A stretch of 64,000 nucleotides of DNA from CAXBES01 sp963974915 (GTDB lineage: Bacteria > Bacteroidota > Bacteroidia > Flavobacteriales > Flavobacteriaceae): contig CAXBES010000001.1 of the NCBI GenBank assembly GCA_963974915.1, positions 124,001 to 188,000 on the forward strand, read 5' to 3'. This document shows, piece by piece, positions 1-8,748 of this stretch (position 1 is the first letter of the stretch; each line of letters begins with the position of its first letter). The notes below the pieces were generated by a model. That model saw nothing but the letters and a program-made list of their open reading frames with translations, had not been told where the DNA came from and ran no database searches. The translations under genes were made by a program, and so were the position numbers.

Positions 1-1053
1 GGCTATCATACCCAGAGTCGGAAAAACCTTGTAAAGTCCAATGACATCTACGATGTTGCTTCTTTAACAAAAATACTAGCTACGCTTCCATTAATTATGG
101 AATTAATGGACAGAGGTGTTATAACGATGGACACGAAATTATCTGAAATGCTTCCGGAGTACAAGAATTCGAATAAAGCGAATGTCACGGTTAAAGCAAT
201 GCTATCGCATTATGCTCGTTTTAAGGCATGGATTCCATTTTACGCTCAAACTATAGATTCGGTTACAAAATTACCGGACACAAAATATTATTCAAAAAAA
301 GCCAATAAGAAGTATTCTATTAAAGTAGCAGACGATCTTTATATGCGCTCAGACTTTAAAGACAGTATTTACGAACAAATTCGCGAAAGTGAATTGCGAT
401 CACGACTTAGTTATAAATACAGCGATCTGCCTTATTACATCTTAAAAAAATACCTGGAAGACTTTTATGGTACTTCTATGGAAAACTTAGTGCAGCGAAA
501 CTTATACGAATCGCTAGGTGCAAATTATACCACTTACAATCCGCTTGAAAAATTTACAAAGGCCGACATTGTTCCAACCGAAAGGGATGAATATTTCAGA
601 ATGCAGAAAGTTCACGGTTACGTTCACGACCAAGGAGCTGCAATGTTGGGTGGGGTGAGTGGTCATGCCGGGGTTTTTAGTAACGCTAATGATGTTGCTA
701 AGATTATGCAGATGTATTTGTGGGATGGTTTTTACGGAGGAAAACGATATTTTGCTCCCGAAACGATGCAAGCTTTTAACACCTGTTATTATTGTGACAG
801 CGATGTAAGACGTGGGGTTGGTTTCGACAAACCTCAATTGGGTGATTCGGGTCCTACCTGTGGATGTGTGTCGATGACCAGTTTTGGTCATAGCGGGTTT
901 ACAGGTACATTTACCTGGGCAGATCCCGAACAGGAGATTGTGTATGTATTTTTGTCTAATCGCACCTATCCTAGTGCCGATAACAGGAAGATCATTGCAA
1001 GCAATCTTAGAAGTAATATTCAGGAGGCTATCTATGAAGCCATAGATTATTAA
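1..1053 (+). CDS. Serine hydrolase (beta-lactamase fold), C-terminal part of probable GH3/beta-lactamase fusion, 5' truncated
   Basis: The reading frame is open from base 1, so the gene starts outside the window; an internal ATG at 97 is not the true start. The visible 350 residues form a penicillin-binding-protein/beta-lactamase-fold domain. The SxxK nucleophile motif SLTK lies at visible residues 21-24, followed by a Y-S-D triad and a late FGHSGFTG (HxG) motif. The stretch GGVSGHAGVFSNANDVAKIM is what I associate with the C-terminal serine-hydrolase half of Bacteroidota GH3 beta-N-acetylhexosaminidase fusions. That suggests a role in peptidoglycan turnover in the periplasm. The missing N-terminus prevents confirming the GH3 half. 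bshA follows 11 bp downstream. Confidence 0.8.
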   Translation, partial: GYHTQSRKNLVKSNDIYDVASLTKILATLPLIMELMDRGVITMDTKLSEMLPEYKNSNKANVTVKAMLSHYARFKAWIPFYAQTIDSVTKLPDTKYYSKKANKKYSIKVADDLYMRSDFKDSIYEQIRESELRSRLSYKYSDLPYYILKKYLEDFYGTSMENLVQRNLYESLGANYTTYNPLEKFTKADIVPTERDEYFRMQKVHGYVHDQGAAMLGGVSGHAGVFSNANDVAKIMQMYLWDGFYGGKRYFAPETMQAFNTCYYCDSDVRRGVGFDKPQLGDSGPTCGCVSMTSFGHSGFTGTFTWADPEQEIVYVFLSNRTYPSADNRKIIASNLRSNIQEAIYEAIDY

Positions 1054-1064
1054 AATTAGAAATC

Positions 1065-2198
1065 ATGAAAATAGCGATCGTTTGTTATCCAACTTTTGGC
1101 GGAAGTGGAGTAGTAGCTACAGAACTGGGAATAGCCCTTGCCGATAGGGGACATGAAGTTCATTTTATCACTTATAAGCAACCAGTACGATTAGAACTCC
1201 TATCGCACAATGTGCATTATCATGAAGTAACGGTACCAAATTATCCTTTGTTCCATTATCAACCGTACGAGTTGGCCTTATCCAGTAAGTTGGTTAATAT
1301 GGTTAAACTATACAAGATAGATTTGCTACATGTTCATTACGCCATACCGCATGCTTATGCCGGATATATGGCAAAGCAAATGTTGGCTTCCGAAGGAATA
1401 AATATTCCCATGGTTACAACTCTTCACGGTACCGATATTACCCTTGTTGGAAGTCATCCGTTTTATAAACCTGCAGTAACCTTTAGTATTAATGAAAGTG
1501 ATATGGTTACTTCGGTTTCTAAGAGTTTAAAGGAAGATACCATGCGTTTGTTCGATATAAAGAATGAAATTACTGTTGTTCCCAATTTTATTGAGATGAC
1601 CAAACAGGATAATCCTTATACCGAGTGTCAACGTGATCTTATGGCCGAAAAAAATGAACATATCATTACGCATATCAGTAATTTACGTCCTGTTAAGCGT
1701 ATTCATGACGTTATCGAGATCTTTGATCGTATTCAAAAAGTAACACCTGCCAAATTAATTATTGTTGGTGATGGTCCGGAGAAAGAACCATCGGAAGAAT
1801 TATGTGTTTCGAAAGGAATACAGGATAAAGTGATTTTTGTAGGGAATAGTAGTGAGATCGATAAAATTCTTTGTTTTACTGATCTATTTTTGCTTCCTTC
1901 GGAAAAAGAAAGCTTCGGATTAGCGGCTCTAGAGGCTATGGCTTGTGGAGTGCCTGTTATTTCGAGTAATACAGGAGGCTTATCTGAAGTGAACGAACAA
2001 GGGATTAGCGGTTACTTAAGTGATGTGGGGAACGTTGCTGAAATGGCAGATAACGCCTTAAAGATCTTACAAGATCCATCAACGCTGGCTAAATTTAAGA
2101 AGCAAGCAAAAGCTACAGCATATAAATTCGATACAAAGAATATCGTCCCTATGTATGAAGAAGTTTATGATAAGGCACTCACAAAGATCGAGATCTAG
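1065..2198 (+). CDS. bshA: N-acetyl-alpha-D-glucosaminyl L-malate synthase
   Basis: First enzyme of bacillithiol synthesis: it transfers GlcNAc from UDP-GlcNAc to L-malate in the cytoplasm. The 377-aa protein has the GT4 (GT-B) layout. The N-terminal glycine-rich loop GGSGVVATELG is at residues 12-22, a VPNF linker sits mid-protein, and the C-terminal donor site carries GDGPEKE and ESFGLAALEAMACGVPVISS with the conserved E(x7)E. Length matches the family. It lies 11 bp after the serine hydrolase gene, so they are probably co-transcribed, and its stop overlaps the convergent dipeptidase gene by 4 bp. Its presence implies that bacillithiol is this organism's low-molecular-weight thiol, or one of them. 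Confidence 0.93.
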   Translation: MKIAIVCYPTFGGSGVVATELGIALADRGHEVHFITYKQPVRLELLSHNVHYHEVTVPNYPLFHYQPYELALSSKLVNMVKLYKIDLLHVHYAIPHAYAGYMAKQMLASEGINIPMVTTLHGTDITLVGSHPFYKPAVTFSINESDMVTSVSKSLKEDTMRLFDIKNEITVVPNFIEMTKQDNPYTECQRDLMAEKNEHIITHISNLRPVKRIHDVIEIFDRIQKVTPAKLIIVGDGPEKEPSEELCVSKGIQDKVIFVGNSSEIDKILCFTDLFLLPSEKESFGLAALEAMACGVPVISSNTGGLSEVNEQGISGYLSDVGNVAEMADNALKILQDPSTLAKFKKQAKATAYKFDTKNIVPMYEEVYDKALTKIEI

Positions 2199-3652
2199 CG
2201 ATAATTATTCTTTATAAATTCCATAGCATTACCATGCAACACTCTTTCTACGACCGTTTCGGCAGAGATTCTGTTGAAATCCTTTAAACGGTTTCGGTTT
2301 TCCTGTAAATATGCCCTCGCATGATGTACCATTTCTTCTCCCAGATCTTTGATGTTTTCGGCTGTCCAAAGCCCTTTAATAGGATTAACGATTCCGTCGA
2401 AATCACTTCCAATAGATTGAATTCCCCAGCAGAACAGGTTATTTGTGTTGAGCACCTCGGCTATATGTTCTACCTGTCTCCAAACCAATAACGATTTCTT
2501 CCGAAGTTGCTTTCTTTTATTCGGAAAATAGATCTTCGATTTTCTAATTGCCTTCTTACTTCCTATACGTCTTTCGTCAAGTTGTAATCCGAAGATCCCA
2601 TTACTTCTGGCTATTCTCACGATCTCATCATCATAGATATTGATGTCAATATTGTTGAACCATTCGGCGTGTCCGGGAAAATTTGAGTGCTCGTGATTAG
2701 AAACCGAAACTGTGCCGGTGCACGCGCCATGACTCACTATAATTGGAATCTTTTCCGAAGAAAACTTCGAATCCAATATATCGTAATACGCTTGCCTGGA
2801 AGTCGTACTCATATGCTTTACATCTATTAAAATTCGATCGTTATTTGTATTATCAAGCAAGGCAGCGAGTACTTCAGAACCTAGGAGAGTAATCCCCGAA
2901 TTCATCCCACGCTCCTGATTTTCTTTAAGTGCACCAATGCTAATGCTTCTGGCATGACCACAGAGTTCATTGTAAAAATGATGTGCAAAAGTGATAAACA
3001 AGGGACGATGCACCCATTGCTTTACCTTAAACACATTCTCTAATACTTCATTAGGTTGCGCTGTATCTTTAAGCATGTCTAAACCCGAATTGAAAGCATG
3101 ACCTCCCTCGATGGTGATAATTATATTAATGATCTTCCTATCCAGAGTTTCTTTCGCAAAATTGGCTTCGATCTCGGCATGATTCTTTACTAGTTTATAG
3201 GTATAGATCTTTCCGTTAATTTGTTGCACTTCATTGTCTAGTTGCTGGTAGTAGTTATATTCGTCTAACAGATCTACGAAATAGTTGGAATGATTAATAA
3301 CATAGTCCATTCTACTCTGACTGATACTCGCCGCTAAATTGACCAGCATATCTGTAAGTCCCTTCCATCCCCATATTCGTTTTGAAAGAAAATGCTTCTC
3401 GAAAGGGTAGAGGCTAACGATCACAACTTTCGAATCGGCCCTCGCCAGAGCCGTCATATCTGTTTGAGTGAATTTTGTGAGTGTAACTATTCTGTTAATA
3501 AACTTTTCTAAGGTGTTTGGCGGACTGTAATGCCAGATTGAGTTCTTTCTCCCGGAGTCGAGGATATTCTGTTTTGGAGGCTCATATTTAAAACTTTTGC
3601 TATAAGGTTTTAGAGAAGGATGACAATGCAGATCTACATAATGAGTTTCCAT
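2195..3652 (-). CDS. Membrane dipeptidase-like (peptidase M19) metallohydrolase
   Basis: A 485-aa protein with the amidohydrolase-type TIM-barrel pattern of renal dipeptidases. An early DLHCH metal motif is at residues 7-11, then IEGGHAF supplies a probable bridging glutamate, IIVSHGACTG a histidine, and GSDFDG is the C-terminal signature I associate with M19. The usual first motif in M19 is HxD, whereas here it is HxH, and the protein is longer than typical members (roughly 330-420 aa). Substrate is therefore uncertain. No signal peptide is visible, so it is probably cytoplasmic. It overlaps the end of bshA tail-to-tail by 4 bp. Confidence 0.75.
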   Translation of the reverse strand: METHYVDLHCHPSLKPYSKSFKYEPPKQNILDSGRKNSIWHYSPPNTLEKFINRIVTLTKFTQTDMTALARADSKVVIVSLYPFEKHFLSKRIWGWKGLTDMLVNLAASISQSRMDYVINHSNYFVDLLDEYNYYQQLDNEVQQINGKIYTYKLVKNHAEIEANFAKETLDRKIINIIITIEGGHAFNSGLDMLKDTAQPNEVLENVFKVKQWVHRPLFITFAHHFYNELCGHARSISIGALKENQERGMNSGITLLGSEVLAALLDNTNNDRILIDVKHMSTTSRQAYYDILDSKFSSEKIPIIVSHGACTGTVSVSNHEHSNFPGHAEWFNNIDINIYDDEIVRIARSNGIFGLQLDERRIGSKKAIRKSKIYFPNKRKQLRKKSLLVWRQVEHIAEVLNTNNLFCWGIQSIGSDFDGIVNPIKGLWTAENIKDLGEEMVHHARAYLQENRNRLKDFNRISAETVVERVLHGNAMEFIKNNYR

Positions 3653-3735
3653 GGATTAGCTATTTAGTTGACAATCATAAAATTGCAAAAAATAGCTCGT
3701 TTGTAAAAGAGGATTTTTCCTATTAATAACAAATA

Positions 3736-3769
3736 AAGCCCCCGACTTCCATTTCGAAAGTGGGGGCTT
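3736..3769. terminator. Rho-independent terminator
   Basis: A perfect 8-bp stem, AAGCCCCC at 3736-3743 with GGGGGCTT at 3762-3769, is flanked by A-rich sequence on the left and TATTT on the right. It sits just after the stop of the outer-membrane protein gene (minus strand, ending 3788) and before the dipeptidase start, so it should end the former transcript. Confidence 0.8.
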
Positions 3770-3787
3770 ATTTAATAATCTATTTGT

Positions 3788-4273
3788 TTAAAACTGATAC
3801 CTGGCACCTAGAGCAATATCGAAAACGACATCATCTCTATAATCTCCAAAACCAAATTCAGGTCTAAAATCTAAAGAGACCAATAATGGAAAGTCGAAAT
3901 TATATTCAATTCCTATATCACCGGCTGCAAAAACGAAGGTTTCGTTGCTTCGATCATCGAAAAATTCATCTTCAAAACCAATTTGACCAATTCCGGCTCC
4001 AGGTCCGGCGTACCAATTAAAACCACCGTCAATATTCCATACCCACTGGTAAATACCTGTTATTTTATACGCATTTACACGCTTTGTATCCCGAAAGCTC
4101 AGACCAAGTTCTAAACGGTTATCCTCGTCTAAGGCACGTTGGTAGTTAATTTCGGCTCCAAATCCATCACTATCTCCAAGTCTTAATCCGATGGCATTCT
4201 TAGAGATTTCTTGCGCATTTACACTCGTTGCAACCAATAAAAAGGTTACAAGTACTAAAGATATATTTTTCAT
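3788..4273 (-). CDS. Small outer-membrane beta-barrel protein
   Basis: A 161-aa protein. Residues 1-20 are a clear signal peptide ending SVNAQ. The rest alternates hydrophobic and polar residues in short amphipathic strands (for example ALDEDNRLELGLSF, NWYAGPGAGIGQIG), and the chain ends in an aromatic residue (YQF). This is the pattern of a small porin-fold or OmpX-like barrel inserted by BamA. Many acidic turn residues are present. It is monocistronic between its own terminator (3736-3769) and the LpxH-like gene upstream. Function beyond outer-membrane location is unknown. Confidence 0.75.
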   Translation of the reverse strand: MKNISLVLVTFLLVATSVNAQEISKNAIGLRLGDSDGFGAEINYQRALDEDNRLELGLSFRDTKRVNAYKITGIYQWVWNIDGGFNWYAGPGAGIGQIGFEDEFFDDRSNETFVFAAGDIGIEYNFDFPLLVSLDFRPEFGFGDYRDDVVFDIALGARYQF

Positions 4274-4341
4274 AGTTTTTGTTTTAGAACTAATATAAGC
4301 TCAATTGGAGACCTATAGAGTTAACCAACTGCTAAGGTTTG

Positions 4342-5169
4342 TTAATCTAAAGCCAAAAATGCAGAAAGCATATCGGAAGTACCATCAGCCGAAGAAACGG
4401 CATCATCCTCAATAGGATAAAGGAAATTTTTATTGGAGTAGTAAGAATATAAGATCCACCTGCCATTGTAATATTCAAGTGAAGTAAGGTTTTCAACCCA
4501 ATCGCCACTATTCATATACACACAGGAACCCTTGTCATTTTTAATCTTTTCGATCTTGGGTTGGTGTATATGTCCGCAGACAACATAATCGAATTTATTC
4601 TCAATTGCCAGATCTGTTGCCGTAGTTTCGAAATCGTCAATAAATTTAATCGCTTTTTTAACCGAATTCTTGATCTTCTTCGATAATGAATATTTGGGCT
4701 TGCCCATTTTCGCAAGACAATAATTGATAAATCGGTTTAGTAAAATAAGCAGATCATAACCCCATCCACCAAGCTTTGCGATCCATTTAGCGTGTTGAAT
4801 GGATGCATCAAATACATCGCCGTGAAAGAACCAGACTTTTTTACCATCCAAACGTAATACAAGTTTATCTAATACCTTAATATTCCCCATTTCGGTACCG
4901 GTAAAACGCCTCATTTTTTCATCGTGGTTTCCCGTGATATAATAAACCTGTGTTCCTTTAGTGGCGAGAGCAATGATCTTCTTGATAATTAGAAGATGGG
5001 CTTTGGGGAAGTATCTTTTTCTAAATTGCCAAATGTCAATAATATCACCATTTAAGATGAGTTTTTTTGGTTTTACCGAATTTAGGTAGTGAAGCAGTTC
5101 TCGGGCATGACAGCCATAAGTTCCTAAGTGTAGGTCTGAAATTACAACAACATCAACTTTTCTTTTCAA
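4342..5169 (-). CDS. LpxH-like metallophosphoesterase (UDP-2,3-diacylglucosamine diphosphatase family)
   Basis: A calcineurin-type phosphoesterase of 275 aa with all five metal motifs in order: ISDLHLG (D12, H14), NGDIIDIWQ, TGNHDEKM, FFHGDVFD and CGHIHQP. The arrangement and the DIWQFRKRYFP segment match UDP-2,3-diacylglucosamine hydrolases, which make lipid X in lipid A synthesis at the inner membrane face. Family members of this length in Bacteroidota are often annotated this way, but the exact substrate was not established here. It is transcribed away from aroC, with about 170 bp of divergent promoter region between them. Confidence 0.8.
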   Translation of the reverse strand: MKRKVDVVVISDLHLGTYGCHARELLHYLNSVKPKKLILNGDIIDIWQFRKRYFPKAHLLIIKKIIALATKGTQVYYITGNHDEKMRRFTGTEMGNIKVLDKLVLRLDGKKVWFFHGDVFDASIQHAKWIAKLGGWGYDLLILLNRFINYCLAKMGKPKYSLSKKIKNSVKKAIKFIDDFETTATDLAIENKFDYVVCGHIHQPKIEKIKNDKGSCVYMNSGDWVENLTSLEYYNGRWILYSYYSNKNFLYPIEDDAVSSADGTSDMLSAFLALD

Positions 5170-5320
5170 GTAGGTCTATTTTTATACAAAGTACCTAAAA
5201 GACTTACGCATACATATTAAAGCAGTGTTATGATTATTTCTATAAAATGTTATCAAATATTCATCAATGTTTCAAAAATATTAAGGAGCTAGTTTATTTT
5301 TAATATTCGACTGTAAGATT

Positions 5321-5328
5321 TACATTTG
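5321..5328 (+). promoter_or_regulatory. Probable -7 promoter box of aroC
   Basis: TACATTTG matches the Bacteroidota sigma-factor -7 consensus TAnnTTTG and lies 14 bp before the aroC ATG. No good TTG -33 element is visible at the usual distance, so this is tentative. Confidence 0.4.
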
Positions 5329-5342
5329 TTGAAAACACTACT

Positions 5343-6407
5343 ATGGCGGGTAATTCCTTCGGAAACATTTTCAATTTAACAACCTTTGGTGAATCTCATG
5401 GAGAAGCTATTGGTGGTATTATTGATGGGTGCCCGGCAGGCTTAGAAATAGATTTCGAAGCAATAGCAAAAGAAATGCAGCGCAGAAAGCCGGGACAATC
5501 TGCAATAGTAACTCAGCGTAAGGAAAACGATGAAGTCAAATTCCTTTCGGGGATTTTTGAAGGGGTAACCACCGGCACCCCCATTGGCTTTGTAATTCAA
5601 AATACCAACGCTAAATCTAAAGACTACTCACATATAAAAGATAGCTACAGACCGTCACATGCCGATTACACTTATGACAAGAAATACGGAAATCGTGATT
5701 ACAGAGGAGGGGGAAGATCTTCGGCTAGAGAAACTGCCAGTAGGGTAGTCGCGGGTGCAATCGCCAAACAACTTTTAAAAGACATAAAAATAACGGCCTA
5801 TGTTTCGGGAGTTGGCAGTTTACAGTTAAAGAAAAATTACAGCGAAATAGACTTTTCAGAAATAGAAAAAAATCCTGTACGATGCGCAGATAAGGAAATG
5901 GCATCCAAAATGGAAGCTCATATAAAGGATATTAAAAAGCAAGGAGACACAATAGGTGGAGTGATCACCTGTGTAATTCAAAATGTTCCGGTTGGTTTGG
6001 GAGAGCCCGTATTCGATAAATTGCATGCAGCTTTAGGTATGGCGATGCTTTCTATTAACGCGGTAAAGGGCTTCGAATATGGCAGCGGATTTAGTGGCAC
6101 GCAACTCCTGGGAAGTGAGCACAATGATGCTTTTAACCCTGATGGCACTACAAAAACAAACTTCAGCGGAGGTGTACAAGGCGGAATTAGTAATGGAGAG
6201 GACATTTACTTTAAAGTTGCTTTTAAGCCTGTCGCCACCATCATGAAATCTCAGGAAACGATCGATAAAGACGGGAATTCGGTAGCAATGGAGGGAAGAG
6301 GGAGACATGATCCCTGCGTAGTACCACGTGCTGTCCCCATTGTAGAGGCAATGGCGGCATTGGTTATGGCAGACTTTTGGTTGTTAAACAAACTGAGTAA
6401 ACTGTAA
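5343..6407 (+). CDS. aroC: Chorismate synthase
   Basis: Converts EPSP (5-enolpyruvylshikimate-3-phosphate) to chorismate, the last step of the shikimate pathway, using reduced FMN. The 354-aa protein carries the three family signatures: GESHG near residue 16 with DGCPAG after it, GGGRSSARETASRV in the middle (near residue 120), and the C-terminal GRGRHDPCVVPRAVPIVEAM with its arginine and histidine residues. Length and start (MAGNSFG) are as expected. It stands alone, with a TAnnTTTG box just upstream and the symporter gene 49 bp downstream on the same strand. Confidence 0.96.
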   Translation: MAGNSFGNIFNLTTFGESHGEAIGGIIDGCPAGLEIDFEAIAKEMQRRKPGQSAIVTQRKENDEVKFLSGIFEGVTTGTPIGFVIQNTNAKSKDYSHIKDSYRPSHADYTYDKKYGNRDYRGGGRSSARETASRVVAGAIAKQLLKDIKITAYVSGVGSLQLKKNYSEIDFSEIEKNPVRCADKEMASKMEAHIKDIKKQGDTIGGVITCVIQNVPVGLGEPVFDKLHAALGMAMLSINAVKGFEYGSGFSGTQLLGSEHNDAFNPDGTTKTNFSGGVQGGISNGEDIYFKVAFKPVATIMKSQETIDKDGNSVAMEGRGRHDPCVVPRAVPIVEAMAALVMADFWLLNKLSKL

Positions 6408-6456
6408 AAAAAAATCTATATCTTTCAAAACGACATAAAATATTGAATTCATATTT

Positions 6457-7758
6457 ATGAAAAAACTAGCATTACATTGGCAAATACTTTTAGGAATGGC
6501 TTTAGGAGTGGTTTTCGCTCTTATTCTAACCAATTTTAATTGGGGATCTCAATTTATTGGAGATTGGATCAAACCCTTCGGGACGATCTTTATAAAAGCC
6601 TTAAAGTTAATTGCTGTACCGTTAATTCTAGCTTCGTTAATAAAAGGTGTTTCCGATCTAAAAGATATTTCGAGCTTGTCGAAAATGGGTCTTCGTACCA
6701 TTATAACATACATTTTTACAACCATAATTGCGGTTTCTATAGGTCTAGGGATCGTTAACTTGATTAAACCCGGAAAGGCGATATCTGAAGATACCCGTAC
6801 CGAACTAGTAGAGGCTTATGGAGGTGAAGCTGAAATGCGGAGGCAACAAGCGCAACAGCAGAAAGATGCCGGACCATTACAAGCTCTTATCGATATTGTT
6901 CCCGATAATATTATAGGTGCTTCATCAGACAATCGAAATATGTTGCAGGTAATTTTCTTTGCTATTTTCTTCGGAATAGGACTTATCTTAATTCCCGAGA
7001 AAGATTCAAAACCTGTAAAAGATTTTATTGATGGATTTAACGAAGTAATTCTAAAAATGATAGACCTCATTATGTTAGCTGCTCCGTATGGTGTATTTGC
7101 ACTTCTTGCTGCTCTTATCGTTGAAGCACCTAGCGCCGATCTTTTTGCGGCTTTAGGGATGTATGCCTTATGTGTTGTATTAGGACTTATGTTAATGGTT
7201 GGAGTTTATATTCTATTTGTATGGATCTTCACTAAGAAAACACCGGGATTCTTCCTCAACGGAATCGCTCCCGCTCAACTTTTAGCTTTCTCGACTAGTT
7301 CAAGCGCCGCAACGCTTCCTGTTACTATGGAGCGGGTAGAAGAGCACTTAGGAGTAAAGAAAGAAGTGACGAGTTTCGTGCTTCCCATTGGAGCTACAAT
7401 TAATATGGACGGAACCAGTTTATATCAGGCTGTTGCCGCTGTTTTTATTGCGCAGGCGTTTGGGATGGATCTCTCGTTTGGAGTTCAATTGGGAATCATC
7501 GCTACAGCAACCCTAGCATCAATTGGTTCGGCGGCAGTTCCCGGAGCCGGAATGGTCATGCTGGTAATCGTATTAGCTCAGGCAGGTATTCCCGAGGCAG
7601 GACTAGCACTTATTTTTGCAGTAGACAGACCTTTAGATATGTGCCGAACTGTTGTTAATGTAACCGGTGATGCAACCGTGTCCATGATGGTAGCTAAATC
7701 TCAAGGTAAGCTGGGAGAGCCACATGTAAAAGATTGGGACGACAATTATCAAAAATAG
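6457..7758 (+). CDS. Dicarboxylate/amino acid:cation symporter (DAACS family)
   Basis: A 433-aa inner-membrane transporter of the GltP/DctA type. It has six N-terminal hydrophobic helices, then the two re-entrant-loop signatures: the serine-rich STSSSAATLPVTME segment near residue 283 and the substrate and cation site GATINMDGTSLYQ near residue 310. The C-terminal VDRPLDMCRTVVNVTGDA motif carries the aspartate, arginine and asparagine that bind acidic substrates. A charged, glutamine-rich insertion (EMRRQQAQQQKDAG) lies in the loop near residue 130. It probably imports glutamate, aspartate or C4-dicarboxylates with Na+ or H+; which one cannot be read from sequence. Confidence 0.9.
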   Translation: MKKLALHWQILLGMALGVVFALILTNFNWGSQFIGDWIKPFGTIFIKALKLIAVPLILASLIKGVSDLKDISSLSKMGLRTIITYIFTTIIAVSIGLGIVNLIKPGKAISEDTRTELVEAYGGEAEMRRQQAQQQKDAGPLQALIDIVPDNIIGASSDNRNMLQVIFFAIFFGIGLILIPEKDSKPVKDFIDGFNEVILKMIDLIMLAAPYGVFALLAALIVEAPSADLFAALGMYALCVVLGLMLMVGVYILFVWIFTKKTPGFFLNGIAPAQLLAFSTSSSAATLPVTMERVEEHLGVKKEVTSFVLPIGATINMDGTSLYQAVAAVFIAQAFGMDLSFGVQLGIIATATLASIGSAAVPGAGMVMLVIVLAQAGIPEAGLALIFAVDRPLDMCRTVVNVTGDATVSMMVAKSQGKLGEPHVKDWDDNYQK

Positions 7759-7885
7759 TCCGGAACTTTTTTTATAAATATCATTTTCATAACTTTACTG
7801 AACTTCAGCTCCCTAGGTTCATATGCCTAGTATTTCTTTATCTTTTATTACGCTACGACTATGAACCATTCTAAAATTCATAGTT

Positions 7886-8683
7886 ATGAAAAATATATAC
7901 GCCTTTATCGTATGCAGCTTCTACTGTATTGTGACTTCTGCACAAGTGGGGATTGGAACAACCTCGCCAAGTAGAGCCTCCATGTTAGAAGTTAGTGGAA
8001 CTACCAATGGTACCGCACCTTATAAAGGTTTTATGCCGGCAAGAGTTCCAACCCAAGTAAACAGAGATGCAATTCGTCCAAGCTTTTCGGACAACGGACT
8101 CCTTATTTTTGTGGAAGAAACCGGAACACTGGAAATCTGGAACGGTATATTCTGGGAAGTTATTTATACATTTTCCACCTTCGTTACTACCATCGCAGCA
8201 CAGGATTTTGATAGCAATTTAACCTGGAGTTATACGTTGAGCCCTGGACAATACAATGTCACGAACGATATCTGGATGATAGGGACGGACCTGGGGACCG
8301 GTAACACTACAGCCATAGATATTGTAAATGATAATTTTCTGGCTTGCCGGGATCTGGACAATATCGTTGGCGGTGGTAACTTCTTTCATGAGATCGCTTT
8401 TATTAATGTCGATCTCACGGGTTTTACAAATTGCCGAATGACGTTTGATTATGATGCCTTCGAGTTCGACAATGGCGATGATATTGAATACGAAGTGTTC
8501 TATGACGACATAAGTCAGGGGGTTGTGAATCTTGTTAATGGTGTTGGTAATTTATCTCAGGAAGGGACAGTAATAATAAATATTCCTAATGTAGTAACAA
8601 ATGTAAGGATCACTGTAGGGATAAGTCAGAATGGAGATGCAGATTTTGCCGGTTTTGATAACTTTAGAGTGTACGGAGAGTAG
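7886..8683 (+). CDS. Secreted protein with VGIGTTSP surface-protein motif
   Basis: A 265-aa protein with a signal peptide (residues 1-19, ending TSAQ) followed at once by VGIGTTSPSRASMLEV. I associate this motif with the start of many Bacteroidota surface or tail-fibre-like proteins. A second conserved piece, GLLIFVEETGTLEIWNG, resembles the short segment that usually follows in that class. The rest is acidic and rich in beta-strand patterns, with no catalytic motif visible. It probably acts on the cell surface or is secreted; function unknown. It is monocistronic and ends at the hairpin at 8698-8718, which it shares with the convergent MscS gene. Confidence 0.6.
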   Translation: MKNIYAFIVCSFYCIVTSAQVGIGTTSPSRASMLEVSGTTNGTAPYKGFMPARVPTQVNRDAIRPSFSDNGLLIFVEETGTLEIWNGIFWEVIYTFSTFVTTIAAQDFDSNLTWSYTLSPGQYNVTNDIWMIGTDLGTGNTTAIDIVNDNFLACRDLDNIVGGGNFFHEIAFINVDLTGFTNCRMTFDYDAFEFDNGDDIEYEVFYDDISQGVVNLVNGVGNLSQEGTVIINIPNVVTNVRITVGISQNGDADFAGFDNFRVYGE

Positions 8684-8697
8684 TGATATAAAAGTAA

Positions 8698-8718
8698 AGC
8701 CGGAATATTCTTCCGGCT
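8698..8718. terminator. Bidirectional terminator hairpin
   Basis: A perfect 8-bp stem, AGCCGGAA (8698-8705) with TTCCGGCT (8711-8718) and a 5-nt loop, lies between two convergent genes. The T-run is weak on the plus strand and better on the minus strand. Confidence 0.65.
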
Positions 8719-8748
8719 CTACTAATTTTAGAAATATAAGTGTTTTTA

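Noticed and set aside
514..891. 125-codon minus-strand ORF inside the serine hydrolase gene
   Set aside because: Antisense shadow of a well supported domain with conserved motifs on the plus strand.
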